A DNA stretch of 64,000 nt from Actinoplanes subtropicus (GCF_000721705.1 NZ_JOJL01000005.1:124001-188000); one strand, 5' to 3'; counted from the first letter of the stretch, positions 53,670 through 62,449 are shown. Notes: a model not told the origin generated them from the sequence alone. Numbers and translations: made by a program.

Positions 53670-54509
53670 ATGCCCGGCGCCCGGCTGACCTATCAGGACC
53701 GCGAACAGATCTCGTTGTGGCTCGCGGCCGGCCTGGGCTACGCCGAGATCGCCCGCCGACTCGGCCGGCCCACCTCCACGATCAGCCGCGAGGTCGCGCG
53801 CAACCACGATTCGGGTGCCTATCGGGCCGTCCAGGCCCAGCAGGCGGCCACCCGGCGTGCCCCGCGCCGCCGCCCCGCCCCCGTGGCCTCGCCTCCGGCC
53901 GGCTTCGCCGAGGAGTTCGCCACCCTGCTGGCCGGGACCGGGCTGCCCAGGATGTGCGCCCGCGTCTTCGCCGCCCTGCTCGTCTCCGATCGGGGCAGCC
54001 TGACCGCGAGCGAGCTCACCCAGCAGCTCTCGGTGAGCCCGGCCTCGATCTCCAAGGCCGTCGGCTACCTGGAGGAGATGAACCTTCTGTCCCGTACGCC
54101 GAACCCCGGCACCCGCCGCGAGCGCTACGTGGTCGGCGACGACGTATGGCAACGCGCCTGGCAGACCGACACCGGCGCACACGCCTCAGTCGCCGACGCG
54201 GCCCGCCGCGGCGCGGAGCTTTTCGGCCCGGCCAGCCCCGCCGGCATCCGGCTGCACAAAATGGCCCAGTTCTTCGGCTGGCTCGCCGCCCAGATGACCA
54301 GAACCGGCACCCCACCTCCGCCGACGGCAGCCACCAGCGAGGCCGACGGTGACCCGCGGACCGTGCTCGCTGCCCTGGTCCACGCCGCCCGGCCGCTCTC
54401 CGCCGACGAGCTGGCGACGGCCCTCGGCTGGCCCCGCGAACGGGTCGCCGCCTGCCTCGATCCGACCCGCCTCACGTCGGCCCAGCGCGCCGCCCTACGA
54501 CGCGAGTGA
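53670..54509 (+). CDS. GbsR/MarR-type regulator with extra N-terminal HTH
   Basis: 279 residues from ATG 53670 (in-frame ATG 53661 is an alternative). Residues 1-45 form a compact HTH like that of IS30 transposases ('RLTYQDREQISLWLAAGLGYAEIARRLGRPTSTISREVARN'). A second winged HTH of GbsR/MarR type spans about 75-155 ('EEFATLLAGTGLPRMCARVFAALLVSDRGSLTASELTQQLSVSPASISKAVGYLEEMNLLSRTPNPGTRRERYVVGD'). The rest is helical and includes a third HTH-like end ('LSADELATALGWPRERVAACL'). It is divergent from the small protein/hydrolase/SDR operon and probably represses it. Confidence 0.85.
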   Translation: MPGARLTYQDREQISLWLAAGLGYAEIARRLGRPTSTISREVARNHDSGAYRAVQAQQAATRRAPRRRPAPVASPPAGFAEEFATLLAGTGLPRMCARVFAALLVSDRGSLTASELTQQLSVSPASISKAVGYLEEMNLLSRTPNPGTRRERYVVGDDVWQRAWQTDTGAHASVADAARRGAELFGPASPAGIRLHKMAQFFGWLAAQMTRTGTPPPPTAATSEADGDPRTVLAALVHAARPLSADELATALGWPRERVAACLDPTRLTSAQRAALRRE

Positions 54510-54711
54510 AGAGGCCGGCTGTCTCGACCGTAGGTGTGCCCCGCTCGGCGATGGCCGCGCATCCGGTCGGCCTCGCCTCGGGAGCCGGGCAGGGCCCGCG
54601 CAGAGTCCGCCTACTCGCCGGCCAGCCGCCGCTGGAACGATCTCGCTCACGACACACACCCCTCTTCCGGATACCTTCGTGACGAAGCAGCCTGATCGGA
54701 AAGGGACAACC

Positions 54712-55101
54712 ATGGATCAGTTCGCGGTGGTGGCCGGCGCCGGCTCGTTCTCGTCGGCGGACGGCAGCGCGGTCCGGTTCCCGCACAAGTGGACCCCCGG
54801 CGGCGTCACCGTCGAGGCCGACTTCACCGGCGCCCACTTGCTGCATCTGGCCGCCGCCGGCTGCGTGCTGAACGACCTGTACCGCGAGGCCCAGTCCCTG
54901 GGCATCGAGCTGGCCGGCGTCCGGGTGACCGCGACCGGCGGCTTCGACACCGACACCTGGTCGTCGACCGGCATCACGTACCGCGTCGAGTTGGACTCGG
55001 CCGCCCCGGCCGGCGACCTGCGCGCCCTGCTCGACCGCGTCGACGCCGTGGCCGAGATCCCGCGCGCGATCCGGGCCGGGGCGCCGGTCCGGCGGGCCTG
55101 A
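54712..55101 (+). CDS. OsmC-family protein with a single cysteine
   Basis: 129 residues from ATG 54712 with AAGGGA upstream. OsmC/Ohr fold: 'TPGGVTVEADFTGAHLLHLAAAGCVLNDLYREAQSLGIELAGVRVTATGGF'. Cys51 aligns with the first peroxidatic cysteine; the second cysteine near the C-terminus is absent ('DAVAEIPRAIRAGAP'). The protein may therefore not be a typical hydroperoxide reductase. It is oriented like the GbsR regulator, 200 bp downstream; the gap shows no gene. Confidence 0.85.
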   Translation: MDQFAVVAGAGSFSSADGSAVRFPHKWTPGGVTVEADFTGAHLLHLAAAGCVLNDLYREAQSLGIELAGVRVTATGGFDTDTWSSTGITYRVELDSAAPAGDLRALLDRVDAVAEIPRAIRAGAPVRRA

Positions 55102-55112
55102 ACCGGTGGCGG

Positions 55113-55889
55113 TCAGCTGTGGCACAGCAGGCGGACGATGAGGTAGTCGTCGCCGATGGTGTCGAGGTACGCGTCGGCCTGCCGGACGTAGGCATCCGTG
55201 GCGGCCTCGCCGTCGCGAGGCGCCGCGAACGGGCCGAGCTGTTCCGGGTCGATCCACTGGCCGGCGGCCGTCAGCAGGGCGTAGGCGGTGATCGCCCACG
55301 CCGCCGCGCGGTCGAAGTCCGGTTGCGGGTCGCGGGTGAGTTCGGTGATCGGGTCGGAGTCCGGATGGAGCATCCGGACCCCGAGGCTGGGGTAGCGTTC
55401 CCAGGCCGAGCTGTGGCTGAGCGCCCGGACGAGAGGCTGGGCGTGGTGGTCGGCGACGGCTCGCTCGCGCGGATAGCCCACCGGGTCGGCCTCGTGGCGG
55501 GCCAGGAAGGCGGTCAACGGCCGCGCCCCGGGATGGTCGGCGACCAGCCTCCGGAAGTCGTGCTGCTGGGCCCGCCATTCGCCGCGGGCCCGCTCGACGG
55601 CGTGCCGGCGGGTCGCGGGGAAGTCGAGCAGGCCCCGCGGCCCGCCGTCGCAGCGCAGCGGCTCGGCCTCGTCGTCCCCGTAAACAAGTCGCGGGTCGCC
55701 GTCGTGCTCGGGCCGGACCGCGAACCGCGAACCCGGGCCGCCGTCGATGCACCACCAGTCCCACTCGCCGGCCGGGTTCCCGTCGCTGGTGAGGTTGTGG
55801 TCGAACGGCGCCATCGCGGCGGCCAGGGCGGCGTCGACGTCACCCGCGGCCGGCGGCGCCAAGCAGACGTTGACGTGGAACTTCGTCAC
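55113..55889 (-). CDS. Hypothetical protein, mixed alpha/beta
   Basis: 258 residues from GTG 55889. No signal peptide, membrane segment or known motif. Conserved-looking features: 'MTKFHVNVCLAPPAAGDVDAALAAAMAPFDHN', 'GEWDWWCIDGGPGSRFAVRP', tryptophan-rich acidic start, and a helical C-terminal half ending 'YLIVRLLCHS'. Similar sequences occur in actinobacterial genomes as 'hypothetical protein'. Codon use is normal. It is convergent with OsmC and followed upstream by the oxidoreductase on the same strand (43 bp). Confidence 0.65.
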   Translation of the reverse strand: MTKFHVNVCLAPPAAGDVDAALAAAMAPFDHNLTSDGNPAGEWDWWCIDGGPGSRFAVRPEHDGDPRLVYGDDEAEPLRCDGGPRGLLDFPATRRHAVERARGEWRAQQHDFRRLVADHPGARPLTAFLARHEADPVGYPRERAVADHHAQPLVRALSHSSAWERYPSLGVRMLHPDSDPITELTRDPQPDFDRAAAWAITAYALLTAAGQWIDPEQLGPFAAPRDGEAATDAYVRQADAYLDTIGDDYLIVRLLCHS

Positions 55890-55932
55890 GGCCGCCGACC
55901 CTGACGGAACCCGCTGGCGAGCGCACCCGAGT

Positions 55933-57282
55933 TCACAGCCCCAGCTCGTTGAAGAGGTACAGCCAGATCTCGCTGCGGGTGGGGAACGACGGAATGGCGT
56001 GCCGCAAGCGGCGCAGCGGCACCTCGCCCACCACGGCGATGGTCGCCGCCTGCAGGAAGTCGGCCACCTCCGAGCCGGTGAAGGTGGCGCCGACCAGGAC
56101 GCCGCGGTCGTCGTCCAGCACGAACCGGCAGGTGCCGCGGCCGCCGCCGGTGAAGGCGCCGCCCGCGTTCGCCTCGGTGCCGATGTCCACCACCCGTACG
56201 GTGATCCCGGCCGCCTCGGCCGCCGCGGCGGTGTAGCCGACGCCGGCCACCTGCGGCTCGGTGAAGATCACGTGCGGCGAGCGGGGGCCGTCCGCGAGGT
56301 GCTCGACGACCATGTCCCGGCCCTGGATGTGCTCGGCCGCGATCGCCGCCTGGTACTTGGCCATGTGCGTGTAGAGCGCCCTGCCGTTCAGGTCGCCGAC
56401 CACGTAGAGCCAGTCCTTGCCGGGCACCCGCATGTGCTCGTCGACCTCGATGTACCCGTCGGCGTCCAGGCCCAGGTCGCGCGACTGCGGGACCCGCCCG
56501 GCCGCGACCAGCAGCTGGTCGGCGGTGGCGGTGCTGCCGTCGGCGAGGGTCACCGTGATCCGGTCGCCGTCGCGCCGCACCGAGGTGGCCCACTGCCCGG
56601 TGCGGATGTCCACGCCCTGCTCCCGCAGCGCCTCGGTGACCTGCACGCAGGCGAATTCCTCCTCCCGGTGCAGCAGCCGGTGCTCGCCCTCGACCAGGGT
56701 GACCCGGGACCCGAGCGAGGCGTATGCCTGGGTCATCTCGGCCCCCACGACGCCGCCGCCGATCACGATGAGCGACTCCGGGATCTCCTCCGCGGTGGTC
56801 GCCTCGCGGTTGGTCCACGGCTTGGCGTCCCGCAGCCCCTCGATGTCCGGGATCCGGGCGACCGTGCCGCCCGCGAGAATCACCGCCGTGCGCGCCTCGA
56901 GGACCTCGTCGCCCACCGCGACCTGCCGCTCCCCCGCGATCCGGCCCCAGCCGCGCACCAGGTGGACGCCGCGCTCCTCGAGCCAGGGCAGCTGCCCGGC
57001 GTCGTCGAGGTGCCCGATGTTCTCGTCCCGCCGGGCGAGCACCGCGGCCACGTCGAGCGGCCCGGTCACCGCCTCGCGCATGCCAGGCACCCGGCGGGCC
57101 TCGGCGAGCAGCTCACCCGGGCGCAGCAGCGACTTCGACGGTATGCACGCGTAGTAGGAGCACTCGCCGCCGACCTTGTCGGCCTCGACGATCGCCACGG
57201 ACAGGCCCGCCGAGGCCAGCCGGCCCGCCGCGACCTCGCCCCCGGGGCCGGCCCCGACGACCACCACATCAAAAGTCTGCAT
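55933..57282 (-). CDS. Pyridine nucleotide-disulfide oxidoreductase
   Basis: 449 residues from ATG 57282. FAD loop 'DVVVVGAGPGGEVAAGRLA' (GxGxxG 10-15); redox-active pair in 'GGECSYYACIPSKSLL' (Cys41, Cys46); NAD(P) loop 'SLIVIGGGVVGAEMTQAYASLGSRVTLVE'; second FAD motif 'WLYVVGDLNG'; C-terminal His-Glu dyad in 'LRHAIPSFPTRSEIWLYL'. Length and motifs fit the dihydrolipoyl dehydrogenase/mercuric reductase superfamily. The insertion residues around the disulfide (SYYA) differ from E3 (LNVG), which suggests a different, mycothione- or quinone-type partner (inference). Divergent from a methyltransferase gene. Confidence 0.9.
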   Translation of the reverse strand: MQTFDVVVVGAGPGGEVAAGRLASAGLSVAIVEADKVGGECSYYACIPSKSLLRPGELLAEARRVPGMREAVTGPLDVAAVLARRDENIGHLDDAGQLPWLEERGVHLVRGWGRIAGERQVAVGDEVLEARTAVILAGGTVARIPDIEGLRDAKPWTNREATTAEEIPESLIVIGGGVVGAEMTQAYASLGSRVTLVEGEHRLLHREEEFACVQVTEALREQGVDIRTGQWATSVRRDGDRITVTLADGSTATADQLLVAAGRVPQSRDLGLDADGYIEVDEHMRVPGKDWLYVVGDLNGRALYTHMAKYQAAIAAEHIQGRDMVVEHLADGPRSPHVIFTEPQVAGVGYTAAAAEAAGITVRVVDIGTEANAGGAFTGGGRGTCRFVLDDDRGVLVGATFTGSEVADFLQAATIAVVGEVPLRRLRHAIPSFPTRSEIWLYLFNELGL

Positions 57283-57358
57283 ACCTGCATGATCCTGGGC
57301 CGGCGGCCCGCCGCGCCGCCCGGGGCCGAATTTGCCGTACGCCGGTAGCTTCGAGGCC

Positions 57359-57973
57359 ATGAACGCGGACCGGCAGAAGCGGGTGTGGGACGACGCCGCG
57401 CCCCGGTACGACAGGCAGATCGCGTTTCTCGAGCGGCACTGGTTCACCGGCGGCCGGGAGTGGGTGTGCTCGCGGGCCCGCGGCCGGGTGCTCGAGATCG
57501 CCGTCGGGACCGGGCGCAACCTGCCGTTCTACCGCCCGGAGGTGACCATCACCGGGATCGAGCTGAGCACCGAGATGCTGGCCATCGCCCGCAAGCGGGC
57601 CGCCGATCTCGGCCGGGCCGCCGACCTGCGCGAGGGCGACGCGCAGAGCCTGCCGTTCGACGAGGCCTCGTTCGACACCGTGCTGTGCGCGCTGTCGCTG
57701 TGCACGATTCCCGACCCGGTGCGGGCGATCGCGGAGATGCACCGGGTGCTGGTGCCGGGCGGGACGCTGCTGCTGGTCGACCACGTCCGCAGCAGTTTCG
57801 CCCCGCTGCGGGCCGCACAGTGGGTGGCCGAGCAGGTCACGATCCGGACGGCCGGGGAGCACTTCACCCGGCGGCAGCTTCCCCTCGTACGCAAGCAGGG
57901 TTTTGATGTTGTGGAGAATGAGCGGCTCAAGGCCGGGACGGTGGAGCGGATCCGGGCGGTCAAGCGGCCGTGA
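57359..57973 (+). CDS. Class I SAM-dependent methyltransferase
   Basis: 204 residues from ATG 57359. Motif I 'GRVLEIAVGTGRNLPFY' (44-57), motif post-I 'ITGIELSTEMLAIARKRAADLG', motif II 'EGDAQSLPFDEASFDTVLCALSLCTIPDPVRAIAEMHRVLVPGGTLLLVDHV'. This is the UbiE/Coq5-like (phosphatidylethanolamine/menaquinone-type) group by arrangement. Substrate unknown. An in-frame TTG at 57332 could extend it by nine residues. It starts 76 bp from the divergent oxidoreductase. Confidence 0.88.
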   Translation: MNADRQKRVWDDAAPRYDRQIAFLERHWFTGGREWVCSRARGRVLEIAVGTGRNLPFYRPEVTITGIELSTEMLAIARKRAADLGRAADLREGDAQSLPFDEASFDTVLCALSLCTIPDPVRAIAEMHRVLVPGGTLLLVDHVRSSFAPLRAAQWVAEQVTIRTAGEHFTRRQLPLVRKQGFDVVENERLKAGTVERIRAVKRP

Positions 57974-58196
57974 GGGCGCCGCGGGCGGGCCGGTCGCGGC
58001 AACCACCCACTCGCCCGCGGCGCTTCGGACCGGGCGCCAGAAGCGTTCAGTCCACTTGCCGGCTCGCCGAGGGCGGCGGCGGGCTCGGCCGGGAACACGT
58101 CTTAGGCCGGAGCATATGCCCGAAGTGCATCGGTACACATAGGCCGGAGGGTTTCAGTCTGCACCGCGGATGTTCCCCCGGTGTTACACATGCGTC

Positions 58197-59027
58197 ATGA
58201 CCTTCTCGATCATCGCCCGTTCCGCCGACGGCCTCGCCCACGGTGTCGCGGTGGCCAGCAAGTTCCTCGGGGTCGGCGCCGCCGTGCCCGCCGCGCGGGC
58301 CGGGGTCGGCGCGGTCGCCACCCAGTCGTACGCGAATCTCGCCTACCGCCCGCAGACTCTGGCGCTGCTGGAGACCGGGGTCAGTGCCGCCAACACGGTG
58401 CAGGCGCTGATCGCCGGGGACGCCGGGCCGGTCGCCCAGCGGCAGGTCGGCGTGGTCGGCCCGGCGGGCGAGGGCGCCACGTTCACCGGCCGCGATTGTC
58501 ACGCGTGGGCGGGCGGGACGACCGGCGACGGGTACGCGGTGCAGGGCAACATGCTGACCGGCCCGCAGGTGGTCGACGCGATGCAGGTGGCCTGGCAGGC
58601 GTCGGCGGCCGAGGCGCGGCTGGCGTACCGGCTGCTGGCGGCCCTGCGCGCCGGCGATCTCGCCGGCGGCGACCGGCGGGGCCGGCAGAGCGCCGCGCTC
58701 CTGGTCGTCGCCAAGGGCATGGGGTACGGCGGCACCAGCGACGTCTGGGTCGACCTGCGGGTGGACGACCACCCGGACCCGGTCGCCGAACTGACCCGCC
58801 TGCTCGACCTGCACACGCTGTACTTCGAACGGCCGGACCCGGCCACCCTGCTGCCGCTCGCCGGCCCGGTCGCCGAGGAGGCACGGGCTCTGCTGGCCGC
58901 GGCCGGCCACGACCAGCCCGACCTGCAGGACGCGCTCGCCGACTGGGCCGGCGTCGAGAACCTGGAGGAGCGCCTGGTCGCCGGCGCGATCGACCCGCTC
59001 GTCCTGGACCGGCTACGCGGCCGCTAG
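58197..59027 (+). CDS. DUF1028 family protein
   Basis: 276 residues from ATG 58197. DUF1028 resembles the Ntn-hydrolase fold: 'TFSIIARSADGLAHGVAVASKFLGVGAAVPAARAGVGAVATQSYANLAYRPQTLALL' and 'DGYAVQGNMLTGPQVVDAM' and 'RGRQSAALLVV' are the family marks. A C-terminal peptidoglycan-binding-like extension (about 205-276) follows. Biochemical function is uncharacterised. A TTACAC box (58184-58189) before ATG 58197 with no ribosome binding site suggests a leaderless mRNA. The 3' end overlaps the LysR remnant by 15 bp. Confidence 0.85.
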   Translation: MTFSIIARSADGLAHGVAVASKFLGVGAAVPAARAGVGAVATQSYANLAYRPQTLALLETGVSAANTVQALIAGDAGPVAQRQVGVVGPAGEGATFTGRDCHAWAGGTTGDGYAVQGNMLTGPQVVDAMQVAWQASAAEARLAYRLLAALRAGDLAGGDRRGRQSAALLVVAKGMGYGGTSDVWVDLRVDDHPDPVAELTRLLDLHTLYFERPDPATLLPLAGPVAEEARALLAAAGHDQPDLQDALADWAGVENLEERLVAGAIDPLVLDRLRGR

Positions 59028-59519
59028 CGGCAGCCCCGCGACCGTCTCGTGCAGCGCCCTGGCCAGCGCCGCGGCCAGCGGCCGGATGCGGCGCACGGCG
59101 GTGACGATGCCGACGTAGCGGGACGGGCAGGGCGGCGCGATCGGCACGGTCGCCAGCCCGCCCTGGTCGGCGGTCAGCGCCACCTGCGGGATCATGCTCA
59201 CCCCGACCCCGGCCCGCACCAGCGACTGCGCGAAGACGTAGTCGGTCCCCCGGCAGGCGGTCTGCACCTCGAACCCGGCCATCGCCGCGTAGTGGTGGAG
59301 CATGTCGCCGGTCGCCAGGCACCCGTGCACCCACCGCTCGCCGGCCAGGTCGCCCAGCGCCACCGTCTCGCGCCCGGCCAGCCAGTGCCCGGCCGGCAGC
59401 ACGATCCACATCGGATCGTCCAGCAGCGGCGTCCAGATCAGGCCGGACCGGTCGCCCTTGCGGATCGGCGGCCCACCGTCGAAGTGGTACGCCAGGGCCA
59501 GATCCGCCCCGCCCGAGCG
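59013..59519 (-). pseudogene. LysR-type regulator, only ligand-binding half left
   Basis: The minus-strand frame from about 59519 to the stop at 59013 encodes 'ADLALAYHFDGGPPIRKGDRSGLIWTPLLDDPMWIVLPAGHWLAGRETVALGDLAGERWVHGCLATGDMLHHYAAMAGFEVQTACRGTDYVFAQSLVRAGVGVSMIPQVAL...', a typical second half of the LysR effector domain. The DNA-binding domain and first half (about 130 residues) are missing; the frame continues into the back-to-back EamA fragment, where it is antisense noise. The gene is inactive. Confidence 0.8.
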
Positions 59520-60302
59520 GTGGCCGGCCGCGGCCTGATCGCCGCGCTGGTGCTGCTGCCGGTGGCCGCCTCCCGGGGCACGCTGGGCGCGCTCCGCGAG
59601 CGCTGGGGAACCGTCGCGATCCTGGCGGTGGTGCACATCGTCGTGCCGTTCCTGCTCATCACGTACGGCGAGGTGCACATCACCTCCTCGCTCACCGGCC
59701 TGCTGATCGCGGTCGAGCCCGTCGTGATCGCCCTGCTGATGTCCCGCGCCGAGCCGCTGACCCGCGGCCGCGTCGCCGGCCTGGTCCTCGGTTTCGCCGG
59801 CGTCGCGGTGCTGGTCGGCCTGGACGTCTCCGGCGACCGCCTGGGCCTGCTCGGCGCGGGCATGGTCCTGCTCGCCGCGGTCAGCTACGGGGTGGCCACC
59901 ATCTTCGTCCAGCGCCGCACCGCCGACATCCCGCCGGAGACCCTCGCCGGCGGCACCACCGCCATCACGACGCTGGTGCTCACCCCGTTCGCGATCCTGA
60001 CCTGGCCGGCCGCGCCGGTGCACGCCGACGCCTGGCTGGCCCTGGCCGCGCTCGGCGTCTTCTGCACCGCCGTGGCGCTGCTGGCCTTCTACCGCCTCGT
60101 GGCGCTGGCCGGCTCCAACCGGGCCGGCCTGGTCACGTACGTGAACCCGGTGGTGGCCGTCCTGCTCGGTGTCCTCCTGCTGAACGAGCCACTGCGGTGG
60201 GGCACGGTCGCCGGCTTCGCCCTGGTGGTCGCGGGCTGCTGGCTCTCCACCCGCCCAGCACCCGTCCGGCCGGAGGTCACCGAGCCGGTCCCGGTCGGCT
60301 AG
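59520..60302 (+). pseudogene. EamA (DMT) transporter, N-terminus lost
   Basis: From a possible GTG at 59520 the frame gives 260 residues: 'GRGLIAALVLLPVAASRGTLGALRERWGTVAILAVVHIVVPFLLITYGEVHITSSLTGLLIAVEPVVIALL' and a second EamA repeat 'LGLLGAGMVLLAAVSYGVATIFVQRRTADIPPETLAGGTTAITTLVLTPFAI'. A full EamA exporter has ten helices and about 300 residues; the first two helices are absent. Its 5' end abuts the LysR remnant directly. A residual short protein could be made, but normal topology is lost. Former divergent LysR-EamA pair. Confidence 0.65.
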
Positions 60303-60417
60303 GCTCCGTCCGCCGGTCCGGGGGCCGCGACGAGGGCGGCCAGCCGGCATCACACCCGGGGAGATCCGCCCGACCACCCGGATCCGCCGCGCCGGCCGAG
60401 TAACTCGCGTCACAGCC

Positions 60418-60467
60418 TTGACTGTTGTCGCGACTACGGAATAGTGTTGCCGCGACAACATTATTCC
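60418..60467. promoter_or_regulatory. MarR operator/promoter region of the SRPBCC operon
   Basis: TTGACT (60418-60423) and TAGTGT (60442-60447) form a promoter with 18-bp spacing. Two copies of the near-palindrome GTTGTCGCGACAAC lie at 60424-60437 and 60446-60459 (one mismatch each), 22 bp apart. The second is nested in a 30-bp dyad with GGAATA (60438-60443) and TATTCC (60462-60467) at its ends. The sites overlap the promoter, fitting autorepression by the MarR protein encoded in the operon. Confidence 0.75.
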
Positions 60468-60489
60468 CGCGAAGCGAGGGAGACGGGCG

Positions 60490-60924
60490 ATGTACTCGTT
60501 CGGCGAAGAGATGGTCATCGAGGGCGACATCGAGGCGGTCTGGCAGGCCGCCACCGACGTGGCGAGCTGGCCCAGCTGGGATCCGCATGAGCAGAAGGCC
60601 CGCCTCGACGGCCCCTTCACGCCCGGCACCAAGGGCTGGAACAAGCCGCGCGGCGCCCCCGCGGGTACCTTCACCCTCGTCGACGTCGACCCGCGGCGGA
60701 TGTGGTCGGCCCGGGCCGGCATCCCGTTCGGCAGCCTGCGCGGGGTCAACCGCTACGAGCCGCTGGGCGACGGGAGGGTGCGGGTGTCCAAGGTGTTCGA
60801 GGTGCACGGGCCGTTCGGGCCCATCTTCCGGCTGATCTGGGAGAAGGCGGTGCGCTCCGACATGCGCCTGACCTTCGAGGCCCTGCAGGCCGAGGCCCGG
60901 CGGCGAGCAGCGGCCGGTGGCTGA
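60490..60924 (+). CDS. SRPBCC (START/Bet v1-like) protein
   Basis: 144 residues from ATG 60490, GAGGGAG upstream. Typical polyketide-cyclase/SRPBCC sequence: 'MYSFGEEMVIEGDIEAVWQAATDVASWPSWDPHEQKARLDGPFTPGTKGWNKPRGAPAGTFTLVDVDPRRMWSARAGIPFGSLRGVNRYEPLGDGRVRVSKVFEVHGPFGPIF' style pattern with a long C-terminal helix ('ALQAEARRRAAAGG'). It binds a hydrophobic small molecule. First gene of a three-gene operon with the MarR regulator and a prolyl-aminopeptidase-like hydrolase; likely handles the ligand sensed by MarR. Confidence 0.88.
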   Translation: MYSFGEEMVIEGDIEAVWQAATDVASWPSWDPHEQKARLDGPFTPGTKGWNKPRGAPAGTFTLVDVDPRRMWSARAGIPFGSLRGVNRYEPLGDGRVRVSKVFEVHGPFGPIFRLIWEKAVRSDMRLTFEALQAEARRRAAAGG

Positions 60925-61402
60925 GCCGCGCGGGCCGCTGATGAGCCCCGGATTCTGGCTGCACCACGCGGCGCTGGAGTGGCGACAGCGACTCGACCGC
61001 GCGCTGCGGCCGCTCGGGCTCACCCCGACCCAGTTCAACCTGCTCGCCTCGATCGGCTGGCTCGATCGCACCCGTCCGTCGGCGCCCACCCAGCAGCAGG
61101 TCGCCGACCATGCCGGAGCGGACCGGATGATGGCCTCCAAGGTGCTGCGGACCCTTCAGGAGCGCGGGCTGGTGACCCGGGAGTCCGATTCGGGTGACGC
61201 CCGCTCGCTGCGGTTGCGCCTGACCGGCGAGGGTCGCAGCATCACCAGCCAGGCGGTCCGGATCGCCGTCGCGGTGGATGACGAGTTGTTCGCGGATCGG
61301 GGCGATCAGCTGCGCGAAGAGCTCCGGAGAGTCGCCGCCCAGCGCCTGTCCGGGCTGCTGCCACCGGCCGAACCGAAAGGAACGGATGTTTCCACCGATT
61401 GA
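60917..61402 (+). CDS. MarR-family regulator
   Basis: 161 residues from GTG 60917 (overlaps the SRPBCC stop by 8 bp); ATG 60941 is a shorter option. Winged-helix core: 'SPGFWLHHAALEWRQRLDRALRPLGLTPTQFNLLASIGWLDRTRPSAPTQQQVADHAGADRMMASKVLRTLQERGLVTRESDSGDARSLRLRLTGEGRSI'. It should repress its own operon through the dyads at 60.42-60.47 kb and respond to a phenolic or other hydrophobic ligand. Start is coupled to the preceding gene. Confidence 0.92.
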   Translation: MAEPRGPLMSPGFWLHHAALEWRQRLDRALRPLGLTPTQFNLLASIGWLDRTRPSAPTQQQVADHAGADRMMASKVLRTLQERGLVTRESDSGDARSLRLRLTGEGRSITSQAVRIAVAVDDELFADRGDQLREELRRVAAQRLSGLLPPAEPKGTDVSTD

Positions 61403-62333
61403 GCCGTACGAGACGGGCCTGCTCGACGTGGGCGACGGCAACCACGTCCACTGGGAAGTGAGCGGCAACCCCGGCGGCAAGCCCGCCCTGGTCGTCCACG
61501 GTGGTCCCGGGTCGGGGTCGAGCGCGGGCACCCGCCGCTTCTTCGATCCGGCGCGCTACCGGATCGTCCTCTTCGACCAGCGCGGCTGCGGCCGGAGCAC
61601 CCCGAGCGCCGCCGACCCGGCGACCGACATGCGGCACAACACCACCGAGCATCTGATCGCCGACATGGAGCGGCTACGGGTGCGGCTCGGCATCGACCGT
61701 TGGCTCCTGCACGGCGGTTCGTGGGGGTCGACGCTGATCCTCGCGTACGCCGAACGCCACCCCGAGCGCGTCTCCGAGATCGTCATCGCGGCCGTCACGA
61801 TGACCCGCCGCTCGGACACGGACTGGCTCTACCGGGGCGTCGGCCGGTTCTTCCCGGCGGAGTGGGAACGCTTCCTCGCCGGCGCGCCCGGCACCCCGCC
61901 CGACGGCGATGTCGTCGGCGCCTATGCGCGGCTGATGGAGCATCCGGACGCCGCCGTGCGGGAGCGGGCGGCCGCGGACTGGTGCGCCTGGGAGGACGCC
62001 GTGCTCTCCGGCGAGACCAAGGACAAATTCCGGCCGTACGGCGATCGCCCGCCCGCCGCCCGGCTCGCCTTCGTGCGCATCTGCGCCCACTTCTTCGCCC
62101 ACGGGGCCTGGCTCGAGGAGGGCGTGCTGCTGCGCGAGGCCGGGCGGCTGGCCGGCATCCCAGGTGTGCTGATCCACGGGCGGCTCGATCTGGGCGGGCC
62201 GCTGCGGACTGCCTGGGAGCTGCACCGGGCCTGGCCCGGCTCGGAGCTGATCGTGGTCGAGGAGGGCGGCCATCTGGCCACCTCGGTCACCCGGGAGCAC
62301 GTGCTACCCGCCCTCGACCGGTTCGCCGGCTGA
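61386..62333 (+). CDS. Prolyl aminopeptidase/alpha-beta hydrolase
   Basis: 315 residues from ATG 61386; AAAGGAA upstream; overlaps the MarR gene by 17 bp. 'HGGPGSGSS' (38-46) is the oxyanion motif, 'GGSWGST' holds the nucleophile Ser112, and acid and His are in 'HGRLDLGGPL' and 'EGGHLATS'. This is the proline iminopeptidase (Pip) pattern; activity on N-terminal proline or a related amide/ester is likely, but ligand specificity in this MarR operon may differ. Third gene of the operon. Confidence 0.9.
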   Translation: MFPPIEPYETGLLDVGDGNHVHWEVSGNPGGKPALVVHGGPGSGSSAGTRRFFDPARYRIVLFDQRGCGRSTPSAADPATDMRHNTTEHLIADMERLRVRLGIDRWLLHGGSWGSTLILAYAERHPERVSEIVIAAVTMTRRSDTDWLYRGVGRFFPAEWERFLAGAPGTPPDGDVVGAYARLMEHPDAAVRERAAADWCAWEDAVLSGETKDKFRPYGDRPPAARLAFVRICAHFFAHGAWLEEGVLLREAGRLAGIPGVLIHGRLDLGGPLRTAWELHRAWPGSELIVVEEGGHLATSVTREHVLPALDRFAG

Positions 62334-62344
62334 GGTCCCCATTC

Positions 62345-62425
62345 ATGGCGCTCACTCCAGAAGAGATCACCAAACTTGCCCGATCTCGCCACGGGCCCCA
62401 TCCGCGCCGCTTAGTTTGGTCGTGA
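62345..62425 (+). other. 26-codon open frame in the leader of the polysaccharide locus
   Basis: ATG 62345 to TGA 62423-62425: 'MALTPEEITKLARSRHGPHPRRLVWS'. It lies in the 116-bp gap between the peptidase gene and the Wzz/kinase gene. It could be a leader peptide or a vestige; no ribosome binding site is obvious and no known function is suggested. Confidence 0.25.
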
Positions 62426-62449
62426 AGCGGGCTGTTCGGGAGGGGGAGC

